From NCBI GenBank assembly GCA_900753135.1, contig CAADXZ010000169.1, forward strand, positions 1 to 25,962: a stretch of DNA of 25,962 bases, in the 5' to 3' direction. The notes under the pieces were generated by a model. That model did no database searches. It saw nothing but the letters and a program-made list of their open reading frames with translations, and was not told where the DNA came from. The first letter of the stretch is position 1. Each line of letters begins with the position of its first letter. The stretch comes from Clostridia bacterium (GTDB lineage: Bacteria > Bacillota > Clostridia > TANB77 > UBA1234). Below are positions 1 through 5,791 of the stretch, one piece after another. The translations under genes were made by a program, and so were the position numbers.

Positions 1-1
1 A

Positions 2-136
2 GAATATTTTGATGATATTCTAAAATCTAATGAACCAAATAGATATATTTTAGAGTGTTTAATTGATAAAATATGGATTTATCACGACAAAAGTGTGAAA
101 TCCGAGCTAAAACCTGAAATTAGCCGATTAATATAA
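2..136 (+). CDS. Serine recombinase, C-terminal end only (partial)
   Basis: An open frame enters from the left edge and ends at TAA 134-136, giving 44 residues. The segment LIDKIWIYHDK followed by a short charged tail resembles the extreme C-terminus of large serine recombinases and resolvases of Bacillota mobile elements, where a leucine-rich helix is followed by a beta strand of the form (I/V)D(K/R)I.I..DK. The catalytic domain lies outside the window. It is on the opposite strand to the prophage genes and on the chromosomal side of the tRNA attachment boundary, so it most likely belongs to a neighbouring integrative element and not to this prophage. The family call rests on a short tail only. 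Confidence 0.6.
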   Translation, partial: EYFDDILKSNEPNRYILECLIDKIWIYHDKSVKSELKPEISRLI

Positions 137-149
137 TATCCCCAAATTA

Positions 150-308
150 AATACTTTTACCCCGGTGCGTACGCATTAGTGGCAGAATTGCACAAGCGGC
201 TACCGCGCGCACTGCCAGAACAGGCAAAACGCACGTCGAAAAGAGCAAACTCATAATCCGGGTGGAAGAGAACGTACGATGAAGCCAGCCAGCCCCTATT
301 CGTCTCAT
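150..308. other. GC-rich patch with hairpin and possible 53-residue minus-strand ORF
   Basis: This stretch is clearly richer in G and C than everything around it. It contains the palindrome TGCGTACGCA (167-176) and a nested stem: TGGCAG (180-185) pairs with CTGCCA (212-217), and inside it GCGG (196-199) pairs with CCGC (203-206). On the minus strand an ORF runs from ATG 306-308 to TAA 147-149 and begins MRRIGAGWLHRTF, with GGAGG only two or three bases before the ATG. I do not recognise the ORF or an RNA family. It may be the tail of the neighbouring mobile element, a structured RNA, or an old remnant. The base composition shows that its origin differs from the prophage. Confidence 0.4.
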
Positions 309-346
309 TTCCTCCTAATATACTATTTATTACTGCTCAACTCTCT

Positions 347-371
347 AAAAAAGCTCCACTGGAGCTTTTTC
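347..371 (+). terminator. Rho-independent terminator hairpin
   Basis: A perfect 10-bp stem (348-357 with 361-370, core AGCTCC/GGAGCT) with loop ACT is flanked by A on the left and T on the right, so it could work on either strand. It lies between the GC-rich patch and the tRNA remnant, and most simply ends plus-strand transcription from the recombinase side. Confidence 0.7.
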
Positions 372-418
372 TTTACGTTCGTTGCCCTCTCGGGTTCGAA
401 TCGTTTATATTTCTACAT

Positions 419-449
419 AAAAAAAACACTGCATTGTTTTAATGCAGTG
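419..449 (-). terminator. Terminator of the tRNA-Arg gene
   Basis: On the minus strand, five bases past the CCA end, CACTGCATT (read from 449) pairs perfectly over 9 bp with AATGCAGTG across a five-base loop, followed by a run of eight T. This is the natural terminator of the tRNA gene and confirms that the chromosomal side of the boundary is on the left. Confidence 0.8.
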
Positions 450-453
450 CCGT

Positions 454-503
<50 letters not shown>

Positions 504-561
504 TATTCTTAAACTTAATATTCCTTGTATTACAACGATTTTGCGACTTTTCTTTTCTTCT

Positions 562-583
562 TGACAACTTTTCTGACAACTTT
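562..583. repeat. Direct repeat TGACAACTTT x2 (possible integrase arm sites)
   Basis: TGACAACTTT occurs at 562-571 and again at 574-583, a 12-bp period, about 65 bp inside the attachment boundary. A looser relative, TTGCGACTTT, is at 541-550. Short tandem repeats beside a tRNA attachment core are typical arm-type sites for tyrosine integrases. The assignment is by position only. Confidence 0.4.
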
Positions 584-589
584 ATTCAA

Positions 590-826
590 TTAAGTTCTAT
601 CTGTTCTCATAGCATTAAGTTCAGCAAGTTTGGCTTTTGCTTTTTGGACATTGACAAAGATGCTTTCTGTTGCATTTTCGATATAGGTGATAAACATATC
701 CGTTGCAACACCGATATCAGCTTTCCAATCTTCTTTTTCAGAAGCCTTAGAGATTAGGTTAATTTCTTCCTTGTACTCCTCATAAACTGCTTTTTTGTAA
801 TCTGCTACTGTGAATCTGTTTTCCAT
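590..826 (-). CDS. Unknown 78-residue protein at the prophage end
   Basis: The family is not recognised. The product is soluble, highly charged and probably all helical, with Lys/Glu-rich segments (KKAVYEEYKEEI, VQKAKAKLAEL) and no signal or membrane segment. The start at 826 has a strong ribosome binding site (AAAAAAGGAGG, ATG after a normal spacer). It is the last gene before the attachment site and is separated from the preceding anti-defence-like gene by a strong terminator, so it is expressed by read-through or from its own promoter. A terminal position behind a terminator is common for lysogeny-expressed cargo, but nothing in the sequence proves such a role. Confidence 0.7.
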   Translation of the reverse strand: MENRFTVADYKKAVYEEYKEEINLISKASEKEDWKADIGVATDMFITYIENATESIFVNVQKAKAKLAELNAMRTDRT

Positions 827-854
827 AATAAATTCCTCCTTTTTTAAATTATTT

Positions 855-886
855 ATAAAAAAATAACACTTCCAAAAAAGTGTTAT
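855..886 (-). terminator. Rho-independent terminator after the Acb2-like gene
   Basis: Minus strand: ATAACACTT (886-878) pairs perfectly over 9 bp with AAGTGTTAT (871-863) across a six-base loop, then a run of T follows. It starts about ten bases past the stop codon of the gene at 897 and would end most of the late transcript. Confidence 0.8.
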
Positions 887-896
887 AATTTTAACT

Positions 897-1094
897 TTAT
901 TTAATTTCTCTAGTAATGCCTTTTATTGCCCAAAATTGTGCCTCTTCTAGCTTAGTCATAACTAACGATGTTTCTCTACTTGGCTTACAATTTAATTCTA
1001 TAAAATCATATATTTTTGAGAATATATTTCTTGTTTCATCAATTCTTTTCTGTTGCTCTCCAGTTACTTCTGTGTATTTAGCTCTTTCGTTCAT
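897..1094 (-). CDS. Acb2/Tad1-hairpin family protein (probable anti-CBASS/anti-Thoeris nucleotide sponge)
   Basis: A 65-residue, two-helix protein. Helix 1 is EQQKRIDETRNIFSKIYDFI (13-32). A short turn (NCKPS) leads to the hallmark segment RETSLVMTKLEEAQFWA (40-56). The pattern R-E-x-S-L-(A/V)-x-T-K-L-E-E-A-x-x-W is the signature of the Acb2/Tad1 hairpin family. Characterised members form oligomers that bind and hold cyclic di- and trinucleotides (CBASS signals) or Thoeris gcADPR molecules, blunting host abortive defence. At 65 residues this is a minimal version, shorter than the roughly 90-residue Acb2. The start at 1094 is preceded by AGAGGAGT. It sits at the end of the lysis module, before a terminator. 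Family membership is seen by motif; the ligand and activity are inferred. Confidence 0.8.
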   Translation of the reverse strand: MNERAKYTEVTGEQQKRIDETRNIFSKIYDFIELNCKPSRETSLVMTKLEEAQFWAIKGITREIK

Positions 1095-1110
1095 AGTTAT
1101 TGACTCCTCT

Positions 1111-1374
1111 CTATTCTTCTATTTTAATACATCTATTTTCAAACTTCTTATATGCATCAAAGTACAATTCTTTTTTATCTCCATTGTATGTAAGTTCATA
1201 ATACATTCCGTCAGATAGTGTTGTACTCAATAACGCTTTGTTGTTTTGTAATGTTTTACAACTCCAAACAACAAATACTTCAAATTCTGGCAAAGTATCG
1301 CTCTTGTCTAAATGCTCCTCTGCATATTCTTTTACTAACTTTTTACATATATTTATAAATTTCTCATTACCCAT
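1111..1374 (-). CDS. DUF6275 family phage protein
   Basis: An 87-residue protein of unknown function. The segments VWSCKTLQNNKALLSTTLSD, MYYELTYNGDKKELYFDAYK and KKFENR match a family I recognise as DUF6275, widespread next to lysis genes in Bacillota phages. It is soluble, with a predicted alpha-beta fold. An earlier ATG exists at 1383, but the Shine-Dalgarno-like GAAAGGATGA overlaps that codon and is correctly spaced for the ATG at 1374, so the shorter form is preferred. It lies between the endolysin and the Acb2-like gene with short gaps, within the same transcript. Confidence 0.75.
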   Translation of the reverse strand: MGNEKFINICKKLVKEYAEEHLDKSDTLPEFEVFVVWSCKTLQNNKALLSTTLSDGMYYELTYNGDKKELYFDAYKKFENRCIKIEE

Positions 1375-1392
1375 TTCAATCATCCTTTCTTA

Positions 1393-2034
1393 TTAACTTT
1401 CTAATTTTTTCACATCATTAGCCCACTTGATAAGTAAAAACTCAACGTTTCTTGTTGTTACTAATACTTTCTCCCAATAAATTCTGTCTGTAATTCTTCC
1501 TTTTTCAACTAAATAATCTAACGCTTCTTTTACATTGGTAATCTCTTTCATAACAATTCTCCTTTTAAAATTATTCCAAGCTTGCTCATCTCTTACGAAC
1601 GGCTCTGGGCAAACCTTATGAGTAGCATCGTAGTGTCTAATTACGTTTTCGATTTTAATTCCGTGCAACTGCATTAAATACTGAACAAGTTCTATTGCAT
1701 TTTGAACAGTTTGCTCTTCAAAATACCAAGTACCATTTGCATCTTTTTTACAGCAAAGTTCTATTCCTATTGAATTACTATTCCTGCATTCGTTATAGTA
1801 CACTTTTGCTCCTCCACAGTGCCAAGCTATATTGCTGTCATCAACACATTGCCATATTGATTTTTCATCAACAAAGTAGTGTGCAGAGGACTGCCTATCT
1901 TTATCATAAAAATAATCAACGTTGTTTTTAGCAGTAGATACCGCTCCAACATAATGAATAACTATATACTTAATTTTTCTACTATTTGCTATAGTTCTGT
2001 TCACTAATGTAAGTCTTTTCTGAATTTCCACCAT
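1393..2034 (-). CDS. Endolysin, N-acetylmuramoyl-L-alanine amidase (Amidase_2)
   Basis: A zinc amidase that cuts the bond between muramic acid and the stem peptide at the end of lytic growth. With the start at 2034 it has 213 residues. Expected zinc ligands are H27 (VIHYVG), H134 (IRHYDAT) and C142 (KVCPEPF); other family hallmarks are SAHYFVDE (50-57), WHCG (71-74) and SIGIEL (88-93, with E92). Residues 165-213 form a separate helical tail (VKEALDYLVEKGRI, YWEKVL, VEFLLIKWAND) that probably binds the wall or mediates assembly. The frame extends to an ATG at 2073, but AAAGGTGGTG lies correctly before the ATG at 2034. No signal peptide is present, so export depends on the holin. The start overlaps the end of the holin-like gene by about 50 bp. 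Confidence 0.92.
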   Translation of the reverse strand: MVEIQKRLTLVNRTIANSRKIKYIVIHYVGAVSTAKNNVDYFYDKDRQSSAHYFVDEKSIWQCVDDSNIAWHCGGAKVYYNECRNSNSIGIELCCKKDANGTWYFEEQTVQNAIELVQYLMQLHGIKIENVIRHYDATHKVCPEPFVRDEQAWNNFKRRIVMKEITNVKEALDYLVEKGRITDRIYWEKVLVTTRNVEFLLIKWANDVKKLES

Positions 2035-2311
2035 CTTTAACACCACCTTTGTTATTAGCATCTGCGATACCATTCGCTGATGAACTTATTAAAATAGCAT
2101 TTATTCCGTATATAACTAAGTCAAAACATTCAAAAGTGCTTGAATGTACATTTACTAATATCAATAATAAAAATGAGATTATGAAGCTCCATAATCTCGT
2201 AGGTATTTTGTTTATTAGCCAAGCATTCTTAGTAAATGCAACTATAGAAAAAACTATGCCGACAAATGTGACATAGTCTTTTAATATATCCCAAGTTAAA
2301 AATTGTTCCAT
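1982..2311 (-). CDS. Holin-like membrane protein
   Basis: A 109-residue protein with two or three likely membrane helices: about 11-27 (YVTFVGIVFSIVAF), 39-55 (LWSFIISFLLLILVNV) and 62-78 (FDLVIYGINAILISSS). The tail is short, hydrophilic and Gly/Asn/Lys-rich. Size, topology and position directly upstream of the amidase fit a phage holin that opens the membrane for the endolysin; the IPT-x-x-W-SFI segment resembles holin-like proteins of other Bacillota phages. The start at 2311 has AAAGGAGA. The hydrophilic end overlaps the start of the amidase gene in another frame. The function is inferred from topology and context. Confidence 0.75.
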   Translation of the reverse strand: MEQFLTWDILKDYVTFVGIVFSIVAFTKNAWLINKIPTRLWSFIISFLLLILVNVHSSTFECFDLVIYGINAILISSSANGIADANNKGGVKDGGNSEKTYISEQNYSK

Positions 2312-2315
2312 TTCT

Positions 2316-2651
2316 TTATTTCTCCTTTCCTGTCATATATAACTCCCATTGTTCGTGTATGTATGAATTACCGTTTAAGTCGGTTGAATAGTGCTTGTAC
2401 ACGTCATGAGCTCTTGCTTTCTGATATTCTGTTTTGTGCACGCCACTACGAACATCAGCTAAAAACTCTGTAAGATAATTCATACATTGATTCTTGTCCA
2501 TTTTGTCTATCTTCTCTAAAATAGGCGTTGTAATTTTACATACCATTTTGTCAAAATACTTTTTTCCAAACACCATAATGACTCCACACGATGTTATTAG
2601 TTCTGCTATAAATTTTATTATCCTAATTAAAACATCTACATCAATTGTCAC
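2316..2651 (-). CDS. Small membrane-anchored phage protein (lysis module)
   Basis: One N-terminal hydrophobic helix (LIRIIKFIAELITSCGVIMVF) is followed by a cytoplasmic or outer part of about 80 residues containing VYKHYSTDLNGNSYIHEQWE. Similar proteins, with one membrane helix and a conserved N-G-N-S-Y-I-H-x-x-W ending, are found beside holins in Bacillota phages, so it may be a holin partner, antiholin or spanin-like factor. The frame begins at TTG 2657, only a few bases from GGGAGG; GTG 2651 is better spaced and is chosen here. It overlaps the preceding gene by 11 bp, which suggests translational coupling. Confidence 0.6.
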   Translation of the reverse strand: MTIDVDVLIRIIKFIAELITSCGVIMVFGKKYFDKMVCKITTPILEKIDKMDKNQCMNYLTEFLADVRSGVHKTEYQKARAHDVYKHYSTDLNGNSYIHEQWELYMTGKEK

Positions 2652-3261
2652 CTGCAACTACCTCCCAACCTTGAGGATACGCATCAGGAGCCCAAACATT
2701 ATTATCAATTGTAGATCTATAATGTACTCCATTATACATTACCTCATCACCTGTATTATAAGCGTCTACACTAGATATAGGTTGCGACCATTCGGAAATA
2801 CCATTTTCATTCACGCTCAAGCTCTTCCATAATGATGAACTAACGTCAGGAGTCCAGTTATCTTGTGAAGTATGTGCCTGCAAACATTTGTACAATACTT
2901 TTTCTGCAACAGTAACTGTTTCGCCATCAGCAGTCTGAATTTCTTTCTCTCTCGGATATGTTCTTAAATCCCCAGTTTTATAAGTTGCGTTAGTTGCCCA
3001 AGGTAAAAACAAGTTTGCATTTTCGCTTGCTGTTGCTTCATCTATATTACCACTCTCAGCTAGTTTTACAAACGCTATCGAAATTGGTAGGTTTAATTCT
3101 TCTTTTGTGTTTTTTATATTTTCAATCAATTCTTCTTTATTAGTTTTTACTCTGCCCTGTGACATTTCGTACAACAGCCAATTGAGTAAATTATAAATTG
3201 CTCTCAATTTTTCAGTTACCGTTGCATTATCGTCCCAGTCTAATTTTGGATAATATCCCAT
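2641..3261 (-). CDS. Carbohydrate-binding (CBM5/12-like) fibre or receptor protein
   Basis: A 206-residue protein. The N-terminal 60 residues are helical (TEKLRAIYNLLNWLLYEM, KEELIENIKNTKEEL) and may attach it to the tail. Two small aromatic-rich units follow: about 88-148 (YKTGDLRTY, YKCLQAHTSQDNWTPDVSSSLWKSL) and 158-202 (WSQPISSVDAYNTGDEVMYN, YRSTIDNNVWAP, WEVV). The pattern YxxGDxVxYNGxxYxS...W.P resembles chitin or cellulose binding modules of the CBM5/12 type and suggests glycan binding at the host surface. ATGs at 3279 and 3267 are possible, but AAAGGAG is eight bases before the ATG at 3261, which is chosen. The fold is supported by pattern; the sugar is unknown. Confidence 0.7.
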   Translation of the reverse strand: MGYYPKLDWDDNATVTEKLRAIYNLLNWLLYEMSQGRVKTNKEELIENIKNTKEELNLPISIAFVKLAESGNIDEATASENANLFLPWATNATYKTGDLRTYPREKEIQTADGETVTVAEKVLYKCLQAHTSQDNWTPDVSSSLWKSLSVNENGISEWSQPISSVDAYNTGDEVMYNGVHYRSTIDNNVWAPDAYPQGWEVVAGDN

Positions 3262-3275
3262 GTTCATTTCTCCTT

Positions 3276-4691
3276 TCATGCTACCATATTTAAAAATTTA
3301 TTCCAGTGTTCGTTTGCTTGAATTAATGTTTTATATGGACTGTTATTTAAAGCTGTTAAACAATCATCATTTGCAATAAACTCGCCCATAAATGAACCTG
3401 TGCAATTATATATCATGTATTGCACCGCCGATTCGCTTGACAATATTTTTGTTACAGCTGTGTTATCTGCACATAATGTAGCTTCATCTGTGTAATCGCT
3501 CGAATTAAGCCCAGTCTTTGTGCATAGTGTTTGCCAATCATCTTGTTTTAACAAAAACATATTATAAACACTACCATACGCATTATTTTTAGCATCTGTA
3601 ACCATTGTTGCAAGATAATAACTCTCACTTTTTGACAAATTATAAAGACCAACAAAATGCAAATAACTTTTAGTCAAATTGTAAACTTTATTTCCAGCAA
3701 TGCCATTCCATCCTAGCGATGTTCCATCAGTAGCAGTATTAGCTTTACCAATGGCAAAACGTGCTTGCCCTGTTGTTGATACAATATTTTTAAGTACTCC
3801 ACCAAATTTTAAATATTGTGTTAAATCAATAAGATTATTTGTTACAGCAGATGCTGTACTTGTATGTAAATAAATATGGTCGGTGTACTTAGTAGCAACT
3901 GCATTATTGTATTTTGAACTTACCTTCCAACCACCAGTCAATGCCGTGCACTCATTACCATTGTCATATAGCATAGTATAATTTATTATTTGCTTATATG
4001 ACGGTTCTACTTCTCCATATATTAAATTTTCACCAACATACCTCTTTACTAACTTTTTACTCCCAACTATAGGTCTTAAATTAATGTATGGCTTATTCAC
4101 TTCTGTTCCCATTAAGAATGTACCTGTTCCTGTATTGATATAAAACACATTATTTGCTAAATCGTATAACCCTATTTCATTATCTGATTTCCTATAACAA
4201 GGTATTAACTTACGAACTAAAACACCATTGTCAGAAATCGTCATACAATATAGTCTGCCTACTGACATTGAAACTTCACCTAATCCAAAAATATAAATAT
4301 CATCTGTTGCACTAAAATTGTATGTGCTATTAAAGTCCCCAATATTCACATTATCCATATAAAAAGCAGTTTTATTTAGCTTAAATGTGTGCCTATTCTC
4401 TCCAATATCTTCGCTAGTTGTTACTGTTAAATTAGAAGAAGCTCCATTTCTCCATCTTGCACAAATTTTTGAAGTGCTACTATTGCCAAATATTCCACTT
4501 ATATAATAACCAAATTTTCCTGCTATTGCAAAATATCCATCGCCAATTATCATTCCGTCAACAATAATTTCAGTGTTAGGAGTTATTTTATAATTAGTAT
4601 TTATATATTGCGTTCCTGTACTTTGGATGTACTCTACTTCCTGGTACTCATCAGGCAACCTAGGAGTAATATTATTTTTTATTCTTATCAT
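3276..4691 (-). CDS. Tail fibre/adhesin with LamG-like N-terminal domain
   Basis: A 471-residue protein. Residues about 12-200 form a concanavalin/LamG-like lectin domain recognisable from LPDEYQEVEYIQSTGTQYI at the start and LIPCYRKSDNEIGLYDLANN near the end, a module common in surface and phage receptor-binding proteins of gut Bacillota. Residues about 200-240 (INLRPIVGSKKLVKRYVG) look like a linker. The C-terminal part (240-471) is Thr/Asn/Tyr-rich, probably beta, and is not recognised; it could be the receptor-binding tip. A ribosome binding site (GAGGAGTGAT) precedes 4691. It lies between the collagen-like fibre and the CBM-like protein, so the three probably form one host-recognition module. 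Confidence 0.75.
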   Translation of the reverse strand: MIRIKNNITPRLPDEYQEVEYIQSTGTQYINTNYKITPNTEIIVDGMIIGDGYFAIAGKFGYYISGIFGNSSTSKICARWRNGASSNLTVTTSEDIGENRHTFKLNKTAFYMDNVNIGDFNSTYNFSATDDIYIFGLGEVSMSVGRLYCMTISDNGVLVRKLIPCYRKSDNEIGLYDLANNVFYINTGTGTFLMGTEVNKPYINLRPIVGSKKLVKRYVGENLIYGEVEPSYKQIINYTMLYDNGNECTALTGGWKVSSKYNNAVATKYTDHIYLHTSTASAVTNNLIDLTQYLKFGGVLKNIVSTTGQARFAIGKANTATDGTSLGWNGIAGNKVYNLTKSYLHFVGLYNLSKSESYYLATMVTDAKNNAYGSVYNMFLLKQDDWQTLCTKTGLNSSDYTDEATLCADNTAVTKILSSESAVQYMIYNCTGSFMGEFIANDDCLTALNNSPYKTLIQANEHWNKFLNMVA

Positions 4692-4695
4692 ACTA

Positions 4696-5430
4696 TCACT
4701 CCTCTATAATGTTGTATTCTGTGTTTGCATCTAAGGCTGTTATAGCATTAAATTGAGTTTGCGTTCCTACCCATATTTTAAGCACCTGAATGTTTGTATT
4801 TTCTGCGTTTGAAATCTCTCCACCGCCTGTTACATTTAATGTGCCATCTGCTCCAATATTGACGTTCTCACCAGCTTTTACTCCACCTAGTGTAGTATCA
4901 CTTGCAACTGGTAATGTATAGTTATTAAGTCCTGCTAATTTTGCTTTTTCTTCCTCTGTATAGTCATTCGTGCTAAGTCCTTTTCCTTCCACTTTTGATA
5001 CCTTAGCTTCTATTTCTCCTCTTATTTCTGTATCATCATAAGTTTTGCCATCTTCCCCATCTTTTATCGTTGTTGTCTTTGTTCCATCTTTATCTGTTAT
5101 CTCAATAGTTGTTATCTTGCCACTTTTAGACACAGATACTGTTGGACTTATTCCATCAGCACCAGGACTGCCCGTATCTCCCTTTTCACCTTGTGGTCCT
5201 CGTTCACCAGTTAAACCTTGTAAGCCTCTTTTTCCCTCTGGACCTTGTGGACCAACACTTCCTGTTTCACCCTTTGGCCCCTGTGGACCAGCTGGACCAA
5301 TATCGCCTTTTTCTCCTTGTGGTCCTTGTTTTCCTTCAGGTCCAACGGGACCTTTCGGACCAACATCGCCAGAATATTTAATTTCCCCATTCACTTCAAT
5401 TCTTTCGATTTTTCCATTTATTTCGTTCAT
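4696..5430 (-). CDS. Collagen-like tail fibre protein
   Basis: A 244-residue fibre. Residues about 21-95 are an unbroken run of about 25 Gly-X-Y triplets (GPKGPVGPEGKQ...), which predicts a collagen-like triple helix. A beta-rich stretch follows (SVSKSGKITTIEITDKDGTK) and then fibre-type segments YTEEEKAKLAGL and TLGGVKAGENVNIGADGTLN. The ending KIWVGTQTQFNAITALDANT (a W-x-G-T-x-x-x-(F/Y)-x-A-(I/L) motif) is common at the C-terminus of Bacillota phage fibres. The protein is expected to form a trimer projecting from the virion. The start at 5430 overlaps the preceding stop (ATGA) and has AAAGGATG upstream. The triplet region is repetitive, so the repeat number may vary between relatives. Confidence 0.88.
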   Translation of the reverse strand: MNEINGKIERIEVNGEIKYSGDVGPKGPVGPEGKQGPQGEKGDIGPAGPQGPKGETGSVGPQGPEGKRGLQGLTGERGPQGEKGDTGSPGADGISPTVSVSKSGKITTIEITDKDGTKTTTIKDGEDGKTYDDTEIRGEIEAKVSKVEGKGLSTNDYTEEEKAKLAGLNNYTLPVASDTTLGGVKAGENVNIGADGTLNVTGGGEISNAENTNIQVLKIWVGTQTQFNAITALDANTEYNIIEE

Positions 5431-5738
5431 CTGATACCATCCTTTCCGATCGAGTATTCTTTTTGGACTGTCATTTCTGTTCCTGTAATTGTTACTACTC
5501 TTACTTCAAGAACAACATCTCCAGATATGTCATACATATCTTCTCTACTAAATTCAAGCTGAACTTTTTCACATTCGTTTTGCACAGTATATTCTATTGT
5601 TTTTAATCTGGTATACTCTGCATCATCATCCTCTGTTTTGCTCATAAAGCTTGCTGTTATCACGTCCCCAGCTTGAAACGTATAGCCATCAAATGCCACC
5701 GTAAATGGAAATGTATCACCTCGATAAATCTTAGCCAT
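5427..5738 (-). CDS. Small beta-rich structural protein (fibre base)
   Basis: A 103-residue protein predicted as a beta sandwich. The opening IYRGDTFPFTVAF and the D-G-Y-x-F-x-x-G-D-V-I pattern match small proteins encoded directly before fibre or baseplate-upper-protein genes in Bacillota phages, where they probably link the fibre to the tail. The last bases overlap the start of the collagen-like gene, which supports co-translation and stoichiometric assembly. The start at 5738 has a strong AAAGGAGGGA site. It is the first gene after an internal terminator, so its block may be transcribed at a different level from the head genes. No enzymatic motif is seen. Confidence 0.65.
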   Translation of the reverse strand: MAKIYRGDTFPFTVAFDGYTFQAGDVITASFMSKTEDDDAEYTRLKTIEYTVQNECEKVQLEFSREDMYDISGDVVLEVRVVTITGTEMTVQKEYSIGKDGIR

Positions 5739-5765
5739 GCCTCTCCCTCCTTTTCTTTTTATATA

Positions 5766-5791
5766 GAAAAGAGAACCTAAAAAGGCTCTCT
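5766..5791 (-). terminator. Terminator overlapping the stop of the polyvalent protein gene
   Basis: Minus strand: AGAGAGCC (5791-5784) pairs with GGTTCTCT (5777-5770), eight pairs including one G-U, with loop TTTTTA, followed by TTTTC. The stem begins inside the TAG stop codon of the preceding gene. It separates the ejection-protein genes from the fibre and lysis genes. Confidence 0.7.

Noticed and set aside
2..136. The serine recombinase as integrase of this prophage
   Set aside because: It lies on the chromosomal side of the tRNA boundary, and insertion in a tRNA anticodon loop is typical of tyrosine integrases.
387..403. CTCGGGTTCGAATCG, which looks like a T arm of a second tRNA
   Set aside because: No acceptor strand, CCA end or anticodon arm can be built around it on either strand; TTCGAA is palindromic and the match is probably chance or a very old remnant.
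561..589. TTGACA at 561-566 as a plus-strand promoter -35 box
   Set aside because: Seventeen bases on there is no good -10 (ATTCAA), and no plus-strand gene follows; the repeat explains the sequence better.
5191..5370. Short-period repeats that could be mistaken for a CRISPR or tandem DNA repeat array
   Set aside because: The period is nine bases and multiples, coding Gly-X-Y triplets; there are no unique spacers of constant length.
5045..5434. Plus-strand ORF of 129 residues rich in Pro/Gly/Ser
   Set aside because: It is the antisense shadow of the collagen-like Gly-X-Y gene.
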